Made by a program: the position numbers and the translations under genes
The notes under the pieces: generated by a model
The model's database searches: none
Told to the model about the DNA's origin: nothing
The model's input: only the letters and a program-made list of their open reading frames with translations
Assembly (NCBI RefSeq): GCF_040958095.1
Contig: NC_091179.1
Span: 42,368,881-42,432,880 of the forward strand
DNA: 64,000 bases
From: Procambarus clarkii
Taxonomy: Eukaryota; Arthropoda; Malacostraca; Decapoda; Cambaridae
Direction of reading: 5' to 3'
Shown here: positions 1 through 13,200 of the stretch, piece by piece
Layout of the letters: each line of letters starts with the position of its first letter
Numbering within the stretch: position 1 is the first letter of the stretch

Positions 1-676
1 TCACCTTTTCCTTTATGTGATTTAAACAAAATATCATCGAATTAGGCAATATTTTGCTGTTTTTCCACGTTTTTGTGAATTTTCAGTTTATTGCTATTAA
101 TTCATTAAATATACGATAAAAATGATGCAAACACATAATTGATTAAAAATTAACCTTAAACACTTCATTTTCAATCAACTATTTGTTTCTCGTTAAAATA
201 CTGAGTAAGATATTGGAAAGAGGAGAAGTTCTGTTTTTATTGCATATATCGACGTTTCAGCCGGATTAGAGCGGTTTTACGTGTACATCTTCCATCGGTA
301 ATATAAACGGAAAATCAGGTACATTTTAGTTAATTCTAATGAAAACACTTTGATTTTTATCATTTGTATTTGAAACAACATTGTCATATGTCTTTTCTTG
401 GATCTAAATAATACGAAACCTCGCTCTATAATTTGAAGTTAAAATCCTCATATATGGTAATATAGTGACTTTTTTCACGTTATTCATGTAGTGTGATTAT
501 CCGTATATATATTCGTTTTACCAATATTTCGATACTACTTCATGTTTTCTCACGATATGTGATTTGGCCTTCAAATCTCAGAATTTCGCAAATTGTGCAT
601 ATTTAACCAAGTTTTCTTACACTTTGTTTTGTACTAAATATCATCGAATTTAGCAGTATTTTGACCTTTATCATCA

Positions 677-1360
677 CCTTTTCCTTTATGTGATTTAAAC
701 AAATTATCATCGAATTAGGCAATATTTTGCCGTTTTTCCACGTTTTTGTGAATTTTCAGTTTATTGTTATTATTTCATTAAATATTCGAGAAAAATTATG
801 CAAACAAATAATTGATCAGAAAATAACCTTAAATACTTAATTTTCAATCATATATTTGTTTCTCGTTAAAATACTGAGTAAGATATTGAAAAGGGGAGAA
901 GTTCTGTTTTTATTGCATATATAGACGTTTCAGCCGGATTAGAACGGTTTTACGTGTACATCTTCCATCGGTAATATAAACCGAAAATCAGAAACATTTT
1001 AGTTAATTTTAATGAAAACACATTGATTTTTATCATTTGTATTGGAAGCAACATCTTTATACGTCTTTTCTAGGGTCTAAAAAATACGAAACGTCGCTTT
1101 ATGATTCGAAGTTAAAATCCTCAAATTTGGTATAATAATGATTTTTTTCACGTTTTTCATGTAGTTTGATATTACGTAAATATATTCATTTTTACCAGTA
1201 TTTAGATACTATTTTATGTAGTATCACGATATGTGATATGACCTTCAAATCTCAGATTTTCGCATAATATTGCATTTTAAGCAATACAATGCAAGTTTTC
1301 TTGCATTTTGTTTCGTACTAAAAATCATCGAATTCAGCAATATTTTGACGTTTATCATGC
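677..1360 (+). repeat. Representative type B monomer (684 bp)
   Basis: This is a clean type B unit in the same phase. Diagnostic points are TTTTGCCGTTTTTCC, ATTCGAGAAAAATTATG, GATCAGAAAATAACC, TATTGAAAAGGGGAG, AGAACGGTTTTACG, AAACCGAAAATCAG, GGGTCTAAAAAATACG, GTAGTTTGATATTACG and GCATAATATTGCATTTTAAGC. It is about 8 bp longer than type A because of the 3' segment, which carries nested inverted repeats. B units alternate with A units through most of the array, with local exceptions that are listed separately. Confidence 0.92.
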
Positions 1361-2036
1361 CCTTTTCCTTTATGTGATATAAACAAAATATCAACGAATT
1401 AGGCAATATTTTGCTGTTTTTCCACGTTTTTGTGAATTTTCAGTTTATTGCTATTAATTCATTAAATATACGATAAAAATGATGCAAACACATAATTGAT
1501 TAAAAATTAACCTTAAACACTTCATTTTCAATCAACTATTTGTTTCTCGTTAAAATACTGAGTAAGATATTGGAAAGAGGAGAAGTTCTGTTTTTATTGC
1601 ATATATCAACGTTTCAGCCGGATTAGAGCGGTTTTACTTGTACATCTTCCATCGGTAATATAAACGGAAAATCAGGTACATTTTAGTTAATTCTAATGAC
1701 AACACATTGATTTTTATCATTTGTATTTGAAACAACATTGTCATATGTCTTTTCTTGGATCTAAATAATACGAAACCTCGCTCTATAATTTGAAGTTAAA
1801 ATCCTCATATATGGTAATATAGTGACTTTTTTCACGTTATTCATGTAGTGTGATTATCCGTATATATATATTCGTTTTTACCAATATTTCGATACTACTT
1901 CATGTTTTATCACGATATGTGATTTGGCCTTCATATCTCCGAATTTCGCAAATTTTGCATATTTAACCAAGTTTTCTTACACTTTGTTTTGTACTAAATA
2001 TCATCGAATTTAGCAATATTTTGACCTTTATCATCA
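1361..2036 (+). repeat. Representative type A monomer (676 bp)
   Basis: This is a clean type A unit in the phase starting at CCTTTTCC. Diagnostic points are GATATAAAC near the start, CGATAAAAATGATGCAAACAC, GATTAAAAATTAACC, TATTGGAAAGAGGAG, AGAGCGGTTTTACG, AAACGGAAAATCAGG, TTGGATCTAAATAATACG, CACGTTATTCATGTAG and an end without the B-specific dyad. Compared with type B the central part is nearly unchanged, while the 3' third differs by many substitutions and small indels. An internal copy of ATATCATCGAATT at 1998 recurs at 2064, across the boundary with the next monomer. Confidence 0.92.
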
Positions 2037-2092
2037 CCTTTTCCTTTATGTGATTTAAACAAAATATCATCGAATTAGGCAATATTTTGCCG
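1998..2092 (+). repeat. Internal 66-bp-spaced direct repeat across the monomer boundary (example)
   Basis: ATATCATCGAATTTAGCAAT at 1,998 and ATATCATCGAATTAGGCAAT at 2,064 begin a 29-bp direct repeat with about four mismatches. The same pair is seen in both A and B monomers (with ATTCAGCAAT for the first copy after B). A looser match of TATGTGATTT lies about 131 bp apart (for example 556 and 687), twice the same spacing. The 66-bp duplication therefore seems older than the A/B split. Confidence 0.75.
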
Positions 2093-2645
2093 TTTTTCCA
2101 CGTTTTTGTGAATTTTCAGTTTATTGTTATTATTTCATTAAATATTCGAGAAAAATTATGCAAACACATAATTGATCAGAAAATAACCTTAAATACTTAA
2201 TTTTTAGTCATCTATTTGTTTCTCGTTAAAATACTGAGTAAGATATTGAAAAGGGGAGAATTTCTGTTTTTATTGCATATATAGACGTTTCAGCCGGATT
2301 AGAACGGTTTTACGTGTACATCTTTCATCGGTAATATAAACAGAAAATCAGAAACATTTTAGTTAATTTTAATGAAAACACATTGATTTTTATCATTTGT
2401 ATTAGAAGCAACATCTTTATACGTCTTTTCTAGGGTCTAAAAAATACGAAACGTCGCTTTATGATTCGAAGTTAAAATCCTCAAATTTGGTATAATATTG
2501 ACTTTTTTAACGTTTTTCATGTAGTTTGATATTACGTAAATATATTCATTTTTCCCAGTATTTCGATACTATTTTATGTAGTATCACGATATGTGATATG
2601 ACCTTCAAATCTCAGATTTTCGCATAATACTGCTTTTTAAGCAAT

Positions 2646-2669
2646 AAAATGCAAGTTTTCTTGCATTTT
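2646..2669. repeat. Type B dyad: 10-bp perfect inverted repeat (example)
   Basis: Arms AAAATGCAAG and CTTGCATTTT flank a TTTT loop. Most type B monomers have it, for example at 11,298-11,321 and 41,780-41,803. In many of them an overlapping upstream arm TTGCATTTT (41,764-41,772 in the last example) can also pair with the AAAATGCAA part, so two alternative stems compete. Some B monomers have ACAATGCAAG instead, which shortens the stem. Type A monomers lack it. Confidence 0.9.
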
Positions 2670-2720
2670 GTTTCGTACTAAAAATCATCGAATTCAGCAA
2701 TATTTTGACCTTTATCATCT

Positions 2721-3395
2721 CCTTTTCCTTTATGTGATTTAAACAAAACATCATCGAATTAGGCAATATTTTTCCGTTTTTCCACGTTTTTGTGAATTTT
2801 CAGTTTATTGTTATTATTTCATTAAATATTCGAGAAAAATTATGCAAACACATAATTGATCAGAAAATAACCTTATATTACTTCATTTTCAATCAACTAT
2901 TTGTTTCTCGTTAAAATACTGAGTAAGATATTGAAAAGGGGAGAATTTCTGTTTTTATTGCATATATAGACGTTTCAGCTGGATTAGAGCGGTTTTACGT
3001 GTACATCTTCCAGCGGTAATATAAACGGAAAATCAGGTACATTTTAGTTAATTCTAATGAAAACACGTTGATTTTTATCATTTGTATTTGAAACAACATT
3101 GTCATATGTCTTTTCTTGGATCTAAATAATACGAAACTTTGCTTTATGATTTGAAGTTAAAATCCTCAAATATGGTAATATAGTGACTTTTTTCACGTTA
3201 TTCATGTAGTGTGATTGTACATATATATATTCGTTTCTACCAATATTTCGATACTACTTCATGTTTTCTCACGATATGTGATTTGGCCTTTAAATCTCAG
3301 AATTTCGCAAATTTTGCATATTTAACCAAGTTTTCTTGCATTTTGTTTTGTACTAAATATCATCGAATTTAGCAATATTTTGACCTTTATCATTA
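2721..3395 (+). repeat. Chimeric monomer: B-type 5' part, A-type 3' part
   Basis: This monomer starts as type B, with TTATTATTTCATTAAATATTCG, GATCAGAAAATAACC and GAAAAGGGGAG. It becomes type A from about GATTAGAGCGG onward, with AAACGGAAAATCAGG, TTGGATCTAAATAATACG and CACGTTATTCATGTAG. The switch lies in the stretch where A and B are most alike (about 2,940-3,000), as expected for recombination or gene conversion between monomers. The chimera was then copied with the 2.72 kb unit and recurs near 5,440-6,110. Confidence 0.8.
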
Positions 3396-6300
3396 CCTTT
3401 TCCTTTATGTGATTTAAACAAAATATCATCGAATTAGGCAATATTTTGCCGTTTTTCCACGTTTTTGTGAATTTTCAGTTTATTGGTATTATTTTTTTAA
3501 ATATTCGAGAAAAATTATGCAAACACATAATTGATCAGAAAATAACCTTAAATACTTCATTTTCAATCATCTATTTGTTTCTCGTTAAAATACTGAGTAA
3601 GATATTGAAAAGAGGAGAAGTTCTGTTTTTATTGCATATATAGGCGTTTCAGCCGGATTAGAACGGTTTTACGTGTACATCTTCAATCGGTAATATAAAC
3701 CGAAAATCAGGAACATTTTAGTTAATTTTAATGAAAACACATTGATTTTTATCATTTGTATTGGAAGCAACATCTTTATACGTCTTTTCTAGGTTCTAAA
3801 AAATACGAAACGTCGTTTTATGATTCGAAGTTAAAATCCTCAAATTTGGTATAATAATGACTTTTTTCACGTTTTTCATGTAGTTTGATATTACGTAAAT
3901 ATATTCATTTTTACCAGTATTTAGATACTATTTTATGTAGTATCACGATATGTGATATGACCTTCAAATCTCAGATTTTCGCATAATATTGCATTTTAAG
4001 CAATACAATGCAAGTTTTCTTGCATTTTGTTTCGTACTAAAAATCATCGAATTCAGCAATATTTTGACGTTTATCATGCCCTTTTCCTTTATGTGATATA
4101 AACAAAATATCAACGAATTAGGCAATATTTTGCTGTTTTTCCACGTTTTTGTGAATTTTCAGTTTATTGCTATTAATTCATTAAATATACGATAAAAATG
4201 ATGCAAACACATAATTGATTAAAAATTAACCTTAAACACTTCATTTTCAATCAACTATTTGTTTCTCGTTAAAATACTGAGTAAGATATTGGAAAGAGGA
4301 GAAGTTCTGTTTTTATTGCATATATCAACGTTTCAGCCGGATTAGAGCGGTTTTACTTGTACATCTTCCATCGGTAATATAAACGGAAAATCAGGTACAT
4401 TTTAGTTAATTCTAATGACAACACATTGATTTTTATCATTTGTATTTGAAACAACATTGTCATATGTCTTTTCTTGGATCTAAATAATACGAAACCTCGC
4501 TCTATAATTTGAAGTTAAAATCCTCATATATGGTAATATAGTGACTTTTTTCACGTTATTCATGTAGTGTGATTATCCGTATATATATATTCGTTTTTAC
4601 CAATATTTCGATACTACTTCATGTTTTATCACGATATGTGATTTGGCCTTCATATCTCAGAATTTCGCAAATTTTGCATATTTAACCAAGTTTTCTTACA
4701 CTTTGTTTTGTACTAAATATCATCGAATTTAGCAATATTTTGACCTTTATCATCACCTTTTCCTTTATGTGATTTAAACAAAATATCATCGAATTAGGCA
4801 ATATTTTGCCGTTTTTCCACGTTTTTGTGAATTTTCAGTTTATTGTTATTATTTCATTAAATATTCGAGAAAAATTATGCAAACACATAATTGATCAGAA
4901 AATAACCTTAAATACTTAATTTTTAGTCATCTATTTGTTTCTCGTTAAAATACTGAGTAAGATATTGAAAAGGGGAGAATTTCTGTTTTTATTGCATATA
5001 TAGACGTTTCAGCCGGATTAGAACGGTTTTACGTGTACATCTTTCATCGGTAATATAAACAGAAAATCAGAAACATTTTAGTTAATGTTAATGAAAACAC
5101 ATTGATTTTTATCATTTGTATTAGAAGCAACATCTTTATACGTCTTTTCTAGGGTCTAAAAAATACGAAACGTCGCTTTATGATTCGAAGTTAAAATCCT
5201 CAAATTTGGTATAATATTGACTTTTTTCACGTTTTTCATGTAGTTTGATATTACGTAAATATATTCATTTTTCCCAGTATTTCGATACTATTTTATGTAG
5301 TATCACGATATGTGATATGACCTTCAAATCTCAGATTTTCGCATAATACTGCTTTTTAAGCAATAAAATGCAAGTTTTCTTGCATTTTGTTTCGTACTAA
5401 AAATCATCGAATTCAGCAATATTTTGACCTTTATCATCTCCTTTTCCTTTATGTGATTTAAACAAAACATCATCGAATTAGGCAATATTTTTCCGTTTTT
5501 CCACGTTTTTGTGAATTTTCAGTTTATTGTTATTATTTCATTAAATATTCGAGAAAAATTATGCAAACACATAATTGATCAGAAAATAACCTTATATTAC
5601 TTCATTTTCAATCAACTATTTGTTTCTCGTTAAAATACTGAGTAAGATATTGAAAAGGGGAGAATTTCTGTTTTTATTGCATATATAGACGTTTCAGCTG
5701 GATTAGAGCGGTTTTACGTGTACATCTTCCAGCGGTAATATAAACGGAAAATCAGGTACATTTTAGTTAATTCTAATGAAAACACGTTGATTTTTATCAT
5801 TTGTATTTGAAACAACATTGTCATATGTCTTTTCTTGGATCTAAATAATACGAAACTTTGCTTTATGATTTGAAGTTAAAATCCTCAAATATGGTAATAT
5901 AGTGACTTTTTTCACGTTATTCATGTAGTGTGATTGTACATATATATATTCGTTTCTACCAATATTTCGATACTACTTCATGTTTTCTCACGATATGTGA
6001 TTTGGCCTTTAAATCTCAGAATTTCGCAAATTTTGCATATTTAACCAAGTTTTCTTGCATTTTGTTTTGTACTAAATATCATCGAATTTAGCAATATTTT
6101 GACCTTTATCATTACCTTTTCCTTTATGTGATTTAAACAAAATATCATCGAATTAGGCAATATTTTGCCGTTTTTCCACGTTTTTGTGAATTTTCAGTTT
6201 ATTGGTATTATTTTTTTAAATATTCGAGAAAAATTATGCAAACACATAATTGATCAGAAAATAACCTTAAATACTTCATTTTCAATCATCTATTTGTTTC

Positions 6301-8822
6301 TCGGTAAAATACTGAGTAAGATATTGAAAAGAGGAGAAGTTCTGTTTTTATTGCATATATAGGCGTTTCAGCCGGATTAGAACGGTTTTACGTGTACATC
6401 TTCAATCGGTAATATAAACCGAAAATCAGGAACATTTTAGTTAATTTTAATGAAAACACATTGATTTTTATCATTTGTATTGGAAGCAACATCTTTATAC
6501 GTCTTTTCTAGGTTCTAAAAAATACGAAACGTCGTTTTATGATTCGAAGTTAAAATCCTCAAATTTGGTATAATAATGACTTTTTTCACGTTTTTCATGT
6601 AGTTTGATATTACGTAAATATATTCATTTTTACCAGTATTTCGATACTATTTTATATAGTATCACGATATGTGATATGTCCTTCAAATCTCAGATTTTCG
6701 CATAATATTGCATTTTAAGCAATACAATGCAAGTTTTCTTGCATTTTGTTTCGTACTAAAAATCATCGAATTCAGCAATATTTTGACGTTTATCATCCCC
6801 TTTTCCTTTAAGTGATATAAACAAAATATCATCCAATTAGGCAATATTTTGCTGTTTTTCCACTTTTTGTGAATTTTCAGTTTATTGCTATTAATTCATT
6901 AAATATACGATAAAAATGATGCAAACACTTAATTGATTAAAAATTAACCTTAAACACTTCATTTTCAATCAACTATTTGTTTCTCGTTAAAATACTGAGT
7001 AAGATATTGGAAAGAGGAGAAGTTCTGTTTTTATTGCATATATCGACGTTTCAGCCGGATTAGAGCGGTTTTACGTGTACATCTTCCATCGGTAATATAA
7101 ACGGAAAATCAGGTACAATTTAGTTAATTCCAATGAAAACACATTGATTTTTATCATTTGTATTTGAAACAACATTGTCATGTCTTTTCTTGGATCTAAA
7201 GAATACGAAACCTCGCTCTATAATTTGAAGTTAAAATCCTCATATATGGTAATATAGTGAATTTTTCACGTTATTCATGTAGTGTGATTATCCGTATATA
7301 TATTCGTTTTTACCAATATTTCGATACTACTTCATGTTTTCTCACGATATGTGATTTGGCCTTCAAATCTCAGAATTTCGCAAATTTTGCATATTTAACC
7401 AAGTTTTCTTACACTTTGTTTTGTACTAAATATCATCGAATTTAGCAATATTTTGACCTTTATCATCACCTTTTCCTTTATGTGATTTAAACAAAATATC
7501 ATCGAATTAGGCAATATTTTGCTGTTTTTCCACGTTTTTGTGAATTTTCAGTTTATTGCTATTAATTCATTAAATATACGATAAAAATGATGCAAACACA
7601 TAATTGATTAAAAATTAACCTTAAACACTTCATTTTCAATCAACTATTTGTTTCTCGTTAAAATACTGAGTAAGATATTGGAAAGAGGAGAAGTTCTGTT
7701 TTTATTGCATATATCGACGTTTCAGCCGGATTAGAGCGGTTTTACGTGTACATCTTCCATCGGTAATATAAACGGAAAATCAGGTACATTTTAGTTAATT
7801 CTAATGAAAACACATTGATTTTTATCATTTGTAGTTGAAACAACATTGTCATATGTCTTTTCTTGGATCTAAATAATACGAAACCTCGCTCTATAATTTG
7901 AAGTTAAAATCCTCATATATGGTAATATAGTGACTTTTTTCACGTTATTCATGTAGTGTGATTATTCGTATATATATTCGTTTTACCAATATTTCGATAC
8001 TACTTCATGTTTTCTCACGATATGTGATTTGGCCTTCAAATCTCAGAATTTCGCAAATTGTGCATATTTAACCAAGTTTTCTTACACTTTGTTTTGTACT
8101 AAATATCATCGAATTTAGCAGTATTTTGACCTTTATCATCACCTTTTCCTTTATGTGATTTAAACAAATTATCATCGAATTAGGCAATATTTTGCCGTTT
8201 TTCCACGTTTTTGTGAATTTTCAGTTTATTGTTATTATTTCATTAAATATTCGAGAAAAATTATGCAAACACATAATTGATCAGAAAATAACCTTAAATA
8301 CTTAATTTTCAATCATCTATTTGTTTCTCGTTAAAATACTGAGTAAGATATTGAAAAGGGGAGAAGTTCTGTTTTTATTGCATATATAGACGTTTCAGCC
8401 GGATTAGAACGGTTTTACGTGTACATCTTCCATCGGTAATATAAACCGAAAATCAGAAACATTTTAGTTAATTTTATTGAAAACACATTGATTTTTATCA
8501 TTTGTATTGGAAGCAACATCTTTACACGTCTTTTCTAGGGTCTAAAAAATACGAAACGTCGCTTTATGATTCGAAGTTAAAATCATCAAATTTGGAATAA
8601 TAATGATTTTTTTCACGTTTTTCATGTAGTTTGATATTACGTAAATATATTCATTTTTACCAGTATTTCGATACTATTTTATGTAGTATCACGATATGTG
8701 ATATGACCTTCAAATCTCAGATTCTCGCATAATATTGCATTTTAAGCAATAAAATTCAAGTTTTCTTTCATTTTGTTTCGTACTAAAAATCATCGAATTC
8801 AGCAATATTTTGACCTTTATCA

Positions 8823-9500
8823 TCACCTTTTCCTTTATGTGATTTAAACAAAATATCATCGAATTAGGCAATATTTTGCCGTTTTTCCACGTTTTTGTGA
8901 ATTTTCAGTTTATTGTTATTATTTCATTAAATATACGATAAAAATGATGCAAACACATAATTGATTAAAAATTAACCTTAAACACTTCATTTTCAATCAA
9001 CTATTTGTTTCTCGTTAAAATACTGAGTAAGATATTGGAAAGAATAGAAGTTCTGTTTTTATTGCATATATCGACGTTTCAGCCGGATTAGAGCGGTTTT
9101 ACGTGTACATCTTCCATCGGTAATATAAACGGAAAATCAGGTACATTTTAGTTAATTCTAATGAAAACACATTGATTTTTATCATTTGCATTTGAAACAA
9201 CATTGTCATGTCTTTTCTTGGATCTAAATAATACGAAACCTCGCTCTATAATTTGAAGTTAAAATCCTCATATATGGTAATATAGTGACTTTTTTCACGT
9301 TATTCATGTAGTGTGATTATCCGTATATATATACGTTTTTACCAATATTTCGATACTACTTCATGTTTTCTCACGATATGTGATTTGGCCTTCAAATCTC
9401 AGAATTTCGCAAATTGTGCATATTTAACCAAGTTTTCTTACACTTTGTTTTGTACTAAATATCATCGAATATAGCAATATTTTGACCTTTATCATCACCT
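8823..9500 (+). repeat. Chimeric monomer: B-type leader switching to A-type
   Basis: The unit begins as B (GCCGTTTTTCC, CAGTTTATTGTTATTATTTC) and switches within about 30 bp to A (ATACGATAAAAATGATGC, GATTAAAAATTAACC, GGAAAGAATAGAAG). The same junction recurs near 14,850, as part of the second 5.41 kb unit. Both copies also share the unusual AGAATAGAAG in place of AGAGGAGAAG. Confidence 0.75.
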
Positions 9501-10237
9501 TTTCCTCTATGTGATTTAAACAAAATATCATCGAATTAGGCAATATTTTGCTGTTTTTCCACGTTTTTGTGAATTTTCAGTTTATTGATATTAATTCATT
9601 AAATATACGATAAAAATGATTCAAACACATAATTGATTAAAAATTAACCGTAAACACTTCATTTTCAATCAACTATTTGTTTCTCGTTAAAATACTGAGT
9701 AAGATATTGGAAAGAGGAACATTGTCATGTCTTTTCTTGGATCTAAATAATACGAAACCTCGCTCTATAATTTGAAGTTAAAATCCTCATATATGGTAAT
9801 ATAGTGACTTTTTTCACGTTATTCATGTAGTGTGATTATCCGTATATATATACGTTTTTACCAATATTTCGATACTACTTCATGTTTTCTCACGATATGT
9901 GATTTGGCCTTCAAATCTCAGAATTTCGCAAATTGTGCATATTTAACCAAGTTTTCTTACACTTTGTTTTGTACTAAATATCATCGAATATAGCAATATT
10001 TTGACCTTTATCATCACCTTTTCCTCTATGTGATTTAAACAAAATATCATCGAATTAGGCAATATTTTGCTGTTTTTCCACGTTTTTGTGAATTTTCAGT
10101 TTATTGATATTAATTCATTAAATATACGATAAAAATGATTCAAACACATAATTGATTAAAAATTAACCGTAAACACTTCATTTTCAATCAACTATTTGTT
10201 TCTCGTTAAAATACTGAGTAAGATATTGGAAAGAGGA
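9200..10237 (+). repeat. 519-bp sub-monomer tandem duplication
   Basis: The segment from ACATTGTCATGTC at 9,200 to GGAAAGAGG near 9,718 is followed directly by an apparently identical copy at 9,719-10,237. Rare shared variants include TTTTCCTCTATG, GAATATAGCAAT, TTATTGATATTAATTC and TTAACCGTAAAC. The join reads GGAAAGAGGA then ACATTGTC, so the part of the monomer that normally follows (GAAGTTCTG to TGAAACA) is missing. The equivalent region of the second 5.41 kb unit (about 15,127-15,650) is single. The event is therefore younger than the duplication of that unit, or was lost from copy 2. Confidence 0.92.
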
Positions 10238-13200
10238 GAAGTTCTGTTTTTATTGCATATATCGACGTTTCAGCCGGATTAGAGCGGTTTTACGTGTACA
10301 TCTTCCATCGGTAATGTAAACGGAAAATCAGGAACATTTTAGTTAATTCTAATGAAAACACATTGATTTTTATCATTTGTATTTGAAACAACATTGTCAT
10401 GTCTTTTCTTTGATCTAAATAATACGAAACCTCGCTCTATAATTTGAAGTTAAAATCCTCAAATATGGTAATATAGTGACTTTTTTCACGTTATTCATGT
10501 AGTGTGATTATACGTATATATATCCGTTTTTACCAATATTTCGATACTACTTCATGTTTTCTCACGATATGTGATTTGTCCTTGAAATCTCAGAATTTCG
10601 CAAATTTTGCATTTTTAACCAAGTTTTTTGCATTTTGTTTTGTACTAAATATCATCGAATTTAGCAATATTTTGACCTTTATCATCCCCTATTCCTTTAT
10701 GTGATTTGAACAAAATATCATCGAATTAGGCAATATTTTGCCGTTTTTCCACGTTTTTGTGAATTTTCACTCTATTGTTATTATTTCTTTATATATTCGA
10801 CAAAAATTATGCAAACACATAATTGATCAGAAAATAACCTTAAATACTTCATTTTTCAATCATCTATTTGTTTCTCGTTAAAATACTGAGTAAGATATTG
10901 AAAAGGGGAGAAGTTCTGTTTTTATTGCATATATAGGCGTTTCAGCCGGATTAGAACGGTTTTACGTGTACATCTTCCATCGGTAATATAAACCGAAAAT
11001 CAGGAACATTTTAGTTAATTTTAATGAAAACAAATTGATTTTTATCATTTGTATTGGAAGTAACATCTTTATACGTCTTTTCTAGGATCTAAAAAATACG
11101 AAACGTCGTTTTATGCTTCGAAGTTAAAATCCTCAAATTTGGTATAATAATGACTTTTTTCACGTTTTTCATGTAGTTTGATATTACGTAAATATATTCA
11201 TTTTTACCAGTATTTCGATACTATTTTATGTAGTATCACGATATGTGATATGACCTTCAAATCTCAGATTTTCGAATAATATTGCATTTTAAGCAATAAA
11301 ATGCAAGTTTTCTTGCATTTTGTTTCGTACTAAAAATCATCGAATTCAGCAATATTTTGACGTTTATCATCCCCTTTTCCTTTATGTGATATAAACAAAA
11401 TATCATCGAATTAGGCAATATTTTGCTGTTTTTCCACGTTTTTGTGAATTTTCAGTTTATTGCTATTAATTCATTAAATATACGATAAAAATGATGCAAA
11501 CACATAATTGATTAAAAATTAACCTTAAACACTTCATTTTCAATCAACTATTTGTTTCTCGTTAAAATACTGAATAAGATATTGGAAAGAGGAGAAGTTC
11601 TGTTTTTATTGCATATATCGACGTTTCAGCCGGATTAGAGCGGTTTTACGTGTACATCTTCCATCGGTAATATAAACGGAAAATCAGGAACATTTTAGTT
11701 AATTCTAATGAAAACACATTGATTTTTATCATTTGTATTTGAAACAACATTGTCATGTCTTTTCTTGGATCTAAATAATACGAAAGCTCGCTCTATAATT
11801 TGAAGTTAAAATCCTCAAATATGGTAATATAGTGACTTTTTTCACGTTATTCATGTAGTGTGATTATACGTATATATATCCGTTTTTACCAATATTTCGA
11901 TACTACTTCATGTTTTCTCACGATATGTGATTTGTCCTTGAAATCTCAGAATTTCGCAAATTTTGCATTTTTAACCAAGTTTTTTGCATTTTGTTTTGTA
12001 CTAAATATCATCGAATTTAGCAATATTTTGACCTTTATCATCCCCTATTCCTTTATGTGATTTGAACAAAATATCATCGAATTAGGCAATATTTTGCCGT
12101 TTTTCCACGTTTTTGTGAATTTTCATTCTATTGTTATTATTTCTTTATATATTCGAGAAAAATTATGCAAACACATAATTGATCAGAAAATAACCTTAAA
12201 TACTTCATTTTCAATCATCTATTTGTTTCTCGTTAAACTACTGAGTAAGATATTGAAAAGGGGAGAAGTTCTGTTTTTATTGCATATATAGGCGTTTCAG
12301 CCGGATTAGAACGGTTTTACGTGTACATCTTCCATCGGTAATATAAACCGAAAATCAGGAACATTTTAGTTAATTTTAATGAAAACACATTGATTTTTAT
12401 CATTTGTATTGGAAGTAACATCTTTATACGTCTTTTCTAGGATCTAAAAAATACGAAACGTCGTTTTATGCTTCGAAGTTAAAATCCTCAAATTTGGTAT
12501 AATAATGAATTTTTTCACGTTTTTCATGTAGTTTGATATTACGTAAATATATTCATTTTTACCAGTATTTCGATACTATTTTATGTAGTATCACGATATG
12601 TGATATGACCTTCAAATCTCAGATTTTCGCATAATATTGCATTTTAAGCAATACAATGCAAGTTTTCTTGCATTTTGTTTCGTACTAAAAATCATCGAAT
12701 TCAGCAATATTTTGACGTTTATCATCCCCTTTTCCTTTAAGTGATATAAACAAAATATCATCCAATTAAGCAATATTTTGCTGTTTTTCCACTTTTTGTG
12801 AATTTTCAGTTTATTGCTATTAATTCATTAAATATACGATAAAAATGATGCAAACACTTAATTGATTAAAAATTAACCTTAAACACTTCATTTTCAATCA
12901 ACTATTTGTTTCTCGTTAAAATACTGAGTAAGATATTGGAAAGAGGAGAAGTTCTGTTTTTATTGCATATATCGACGTTTCAGCCGGATTAGAGCGGTTT
13001 TACGTGTACATCTTCCATCGGTAATATAAACGGAAAATCAGGTACAATTTAGTTAATTCCAATGAAAACACATTGATTTTTATCATTTGTATTTGAAACA
13101 ACATTGTCATGTCTTTTCTTGGATCTAAAGAATACGAAACCTCGCTCTATAATTTGAAGTTAAAATCCTCATATATGGTAATATAGTGAATTTTTCACGT

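Larger units (their letters stand above)
1160..6630 (+). repeat. 2.72 kb higher-order repeat, two copies (tetramer)
   Basis: Copy-specific variants recur at an offset of about 2,718-2,719 bp. Examples are TATCAACGAATTAGG with CATGCCCTTTTCC (about 1,357 and 4,076), the variant CCAGTATTTAGATAC (about 1,195 and 3,914), and GATTGTACATATATATATTCG (about 3,213 and 5,932). In phase the unit is 1361-4078 and 4079 to about 6,797. It consists of A, B, a B-to-A chimera and B. The few differences between copies (for example CTCGTTAAAAT against CTCGGTAAAAT near 3,580/6,300) show recent duplication. The outer limits are approximate because divergence begins gradually. Confidence 0.85.
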
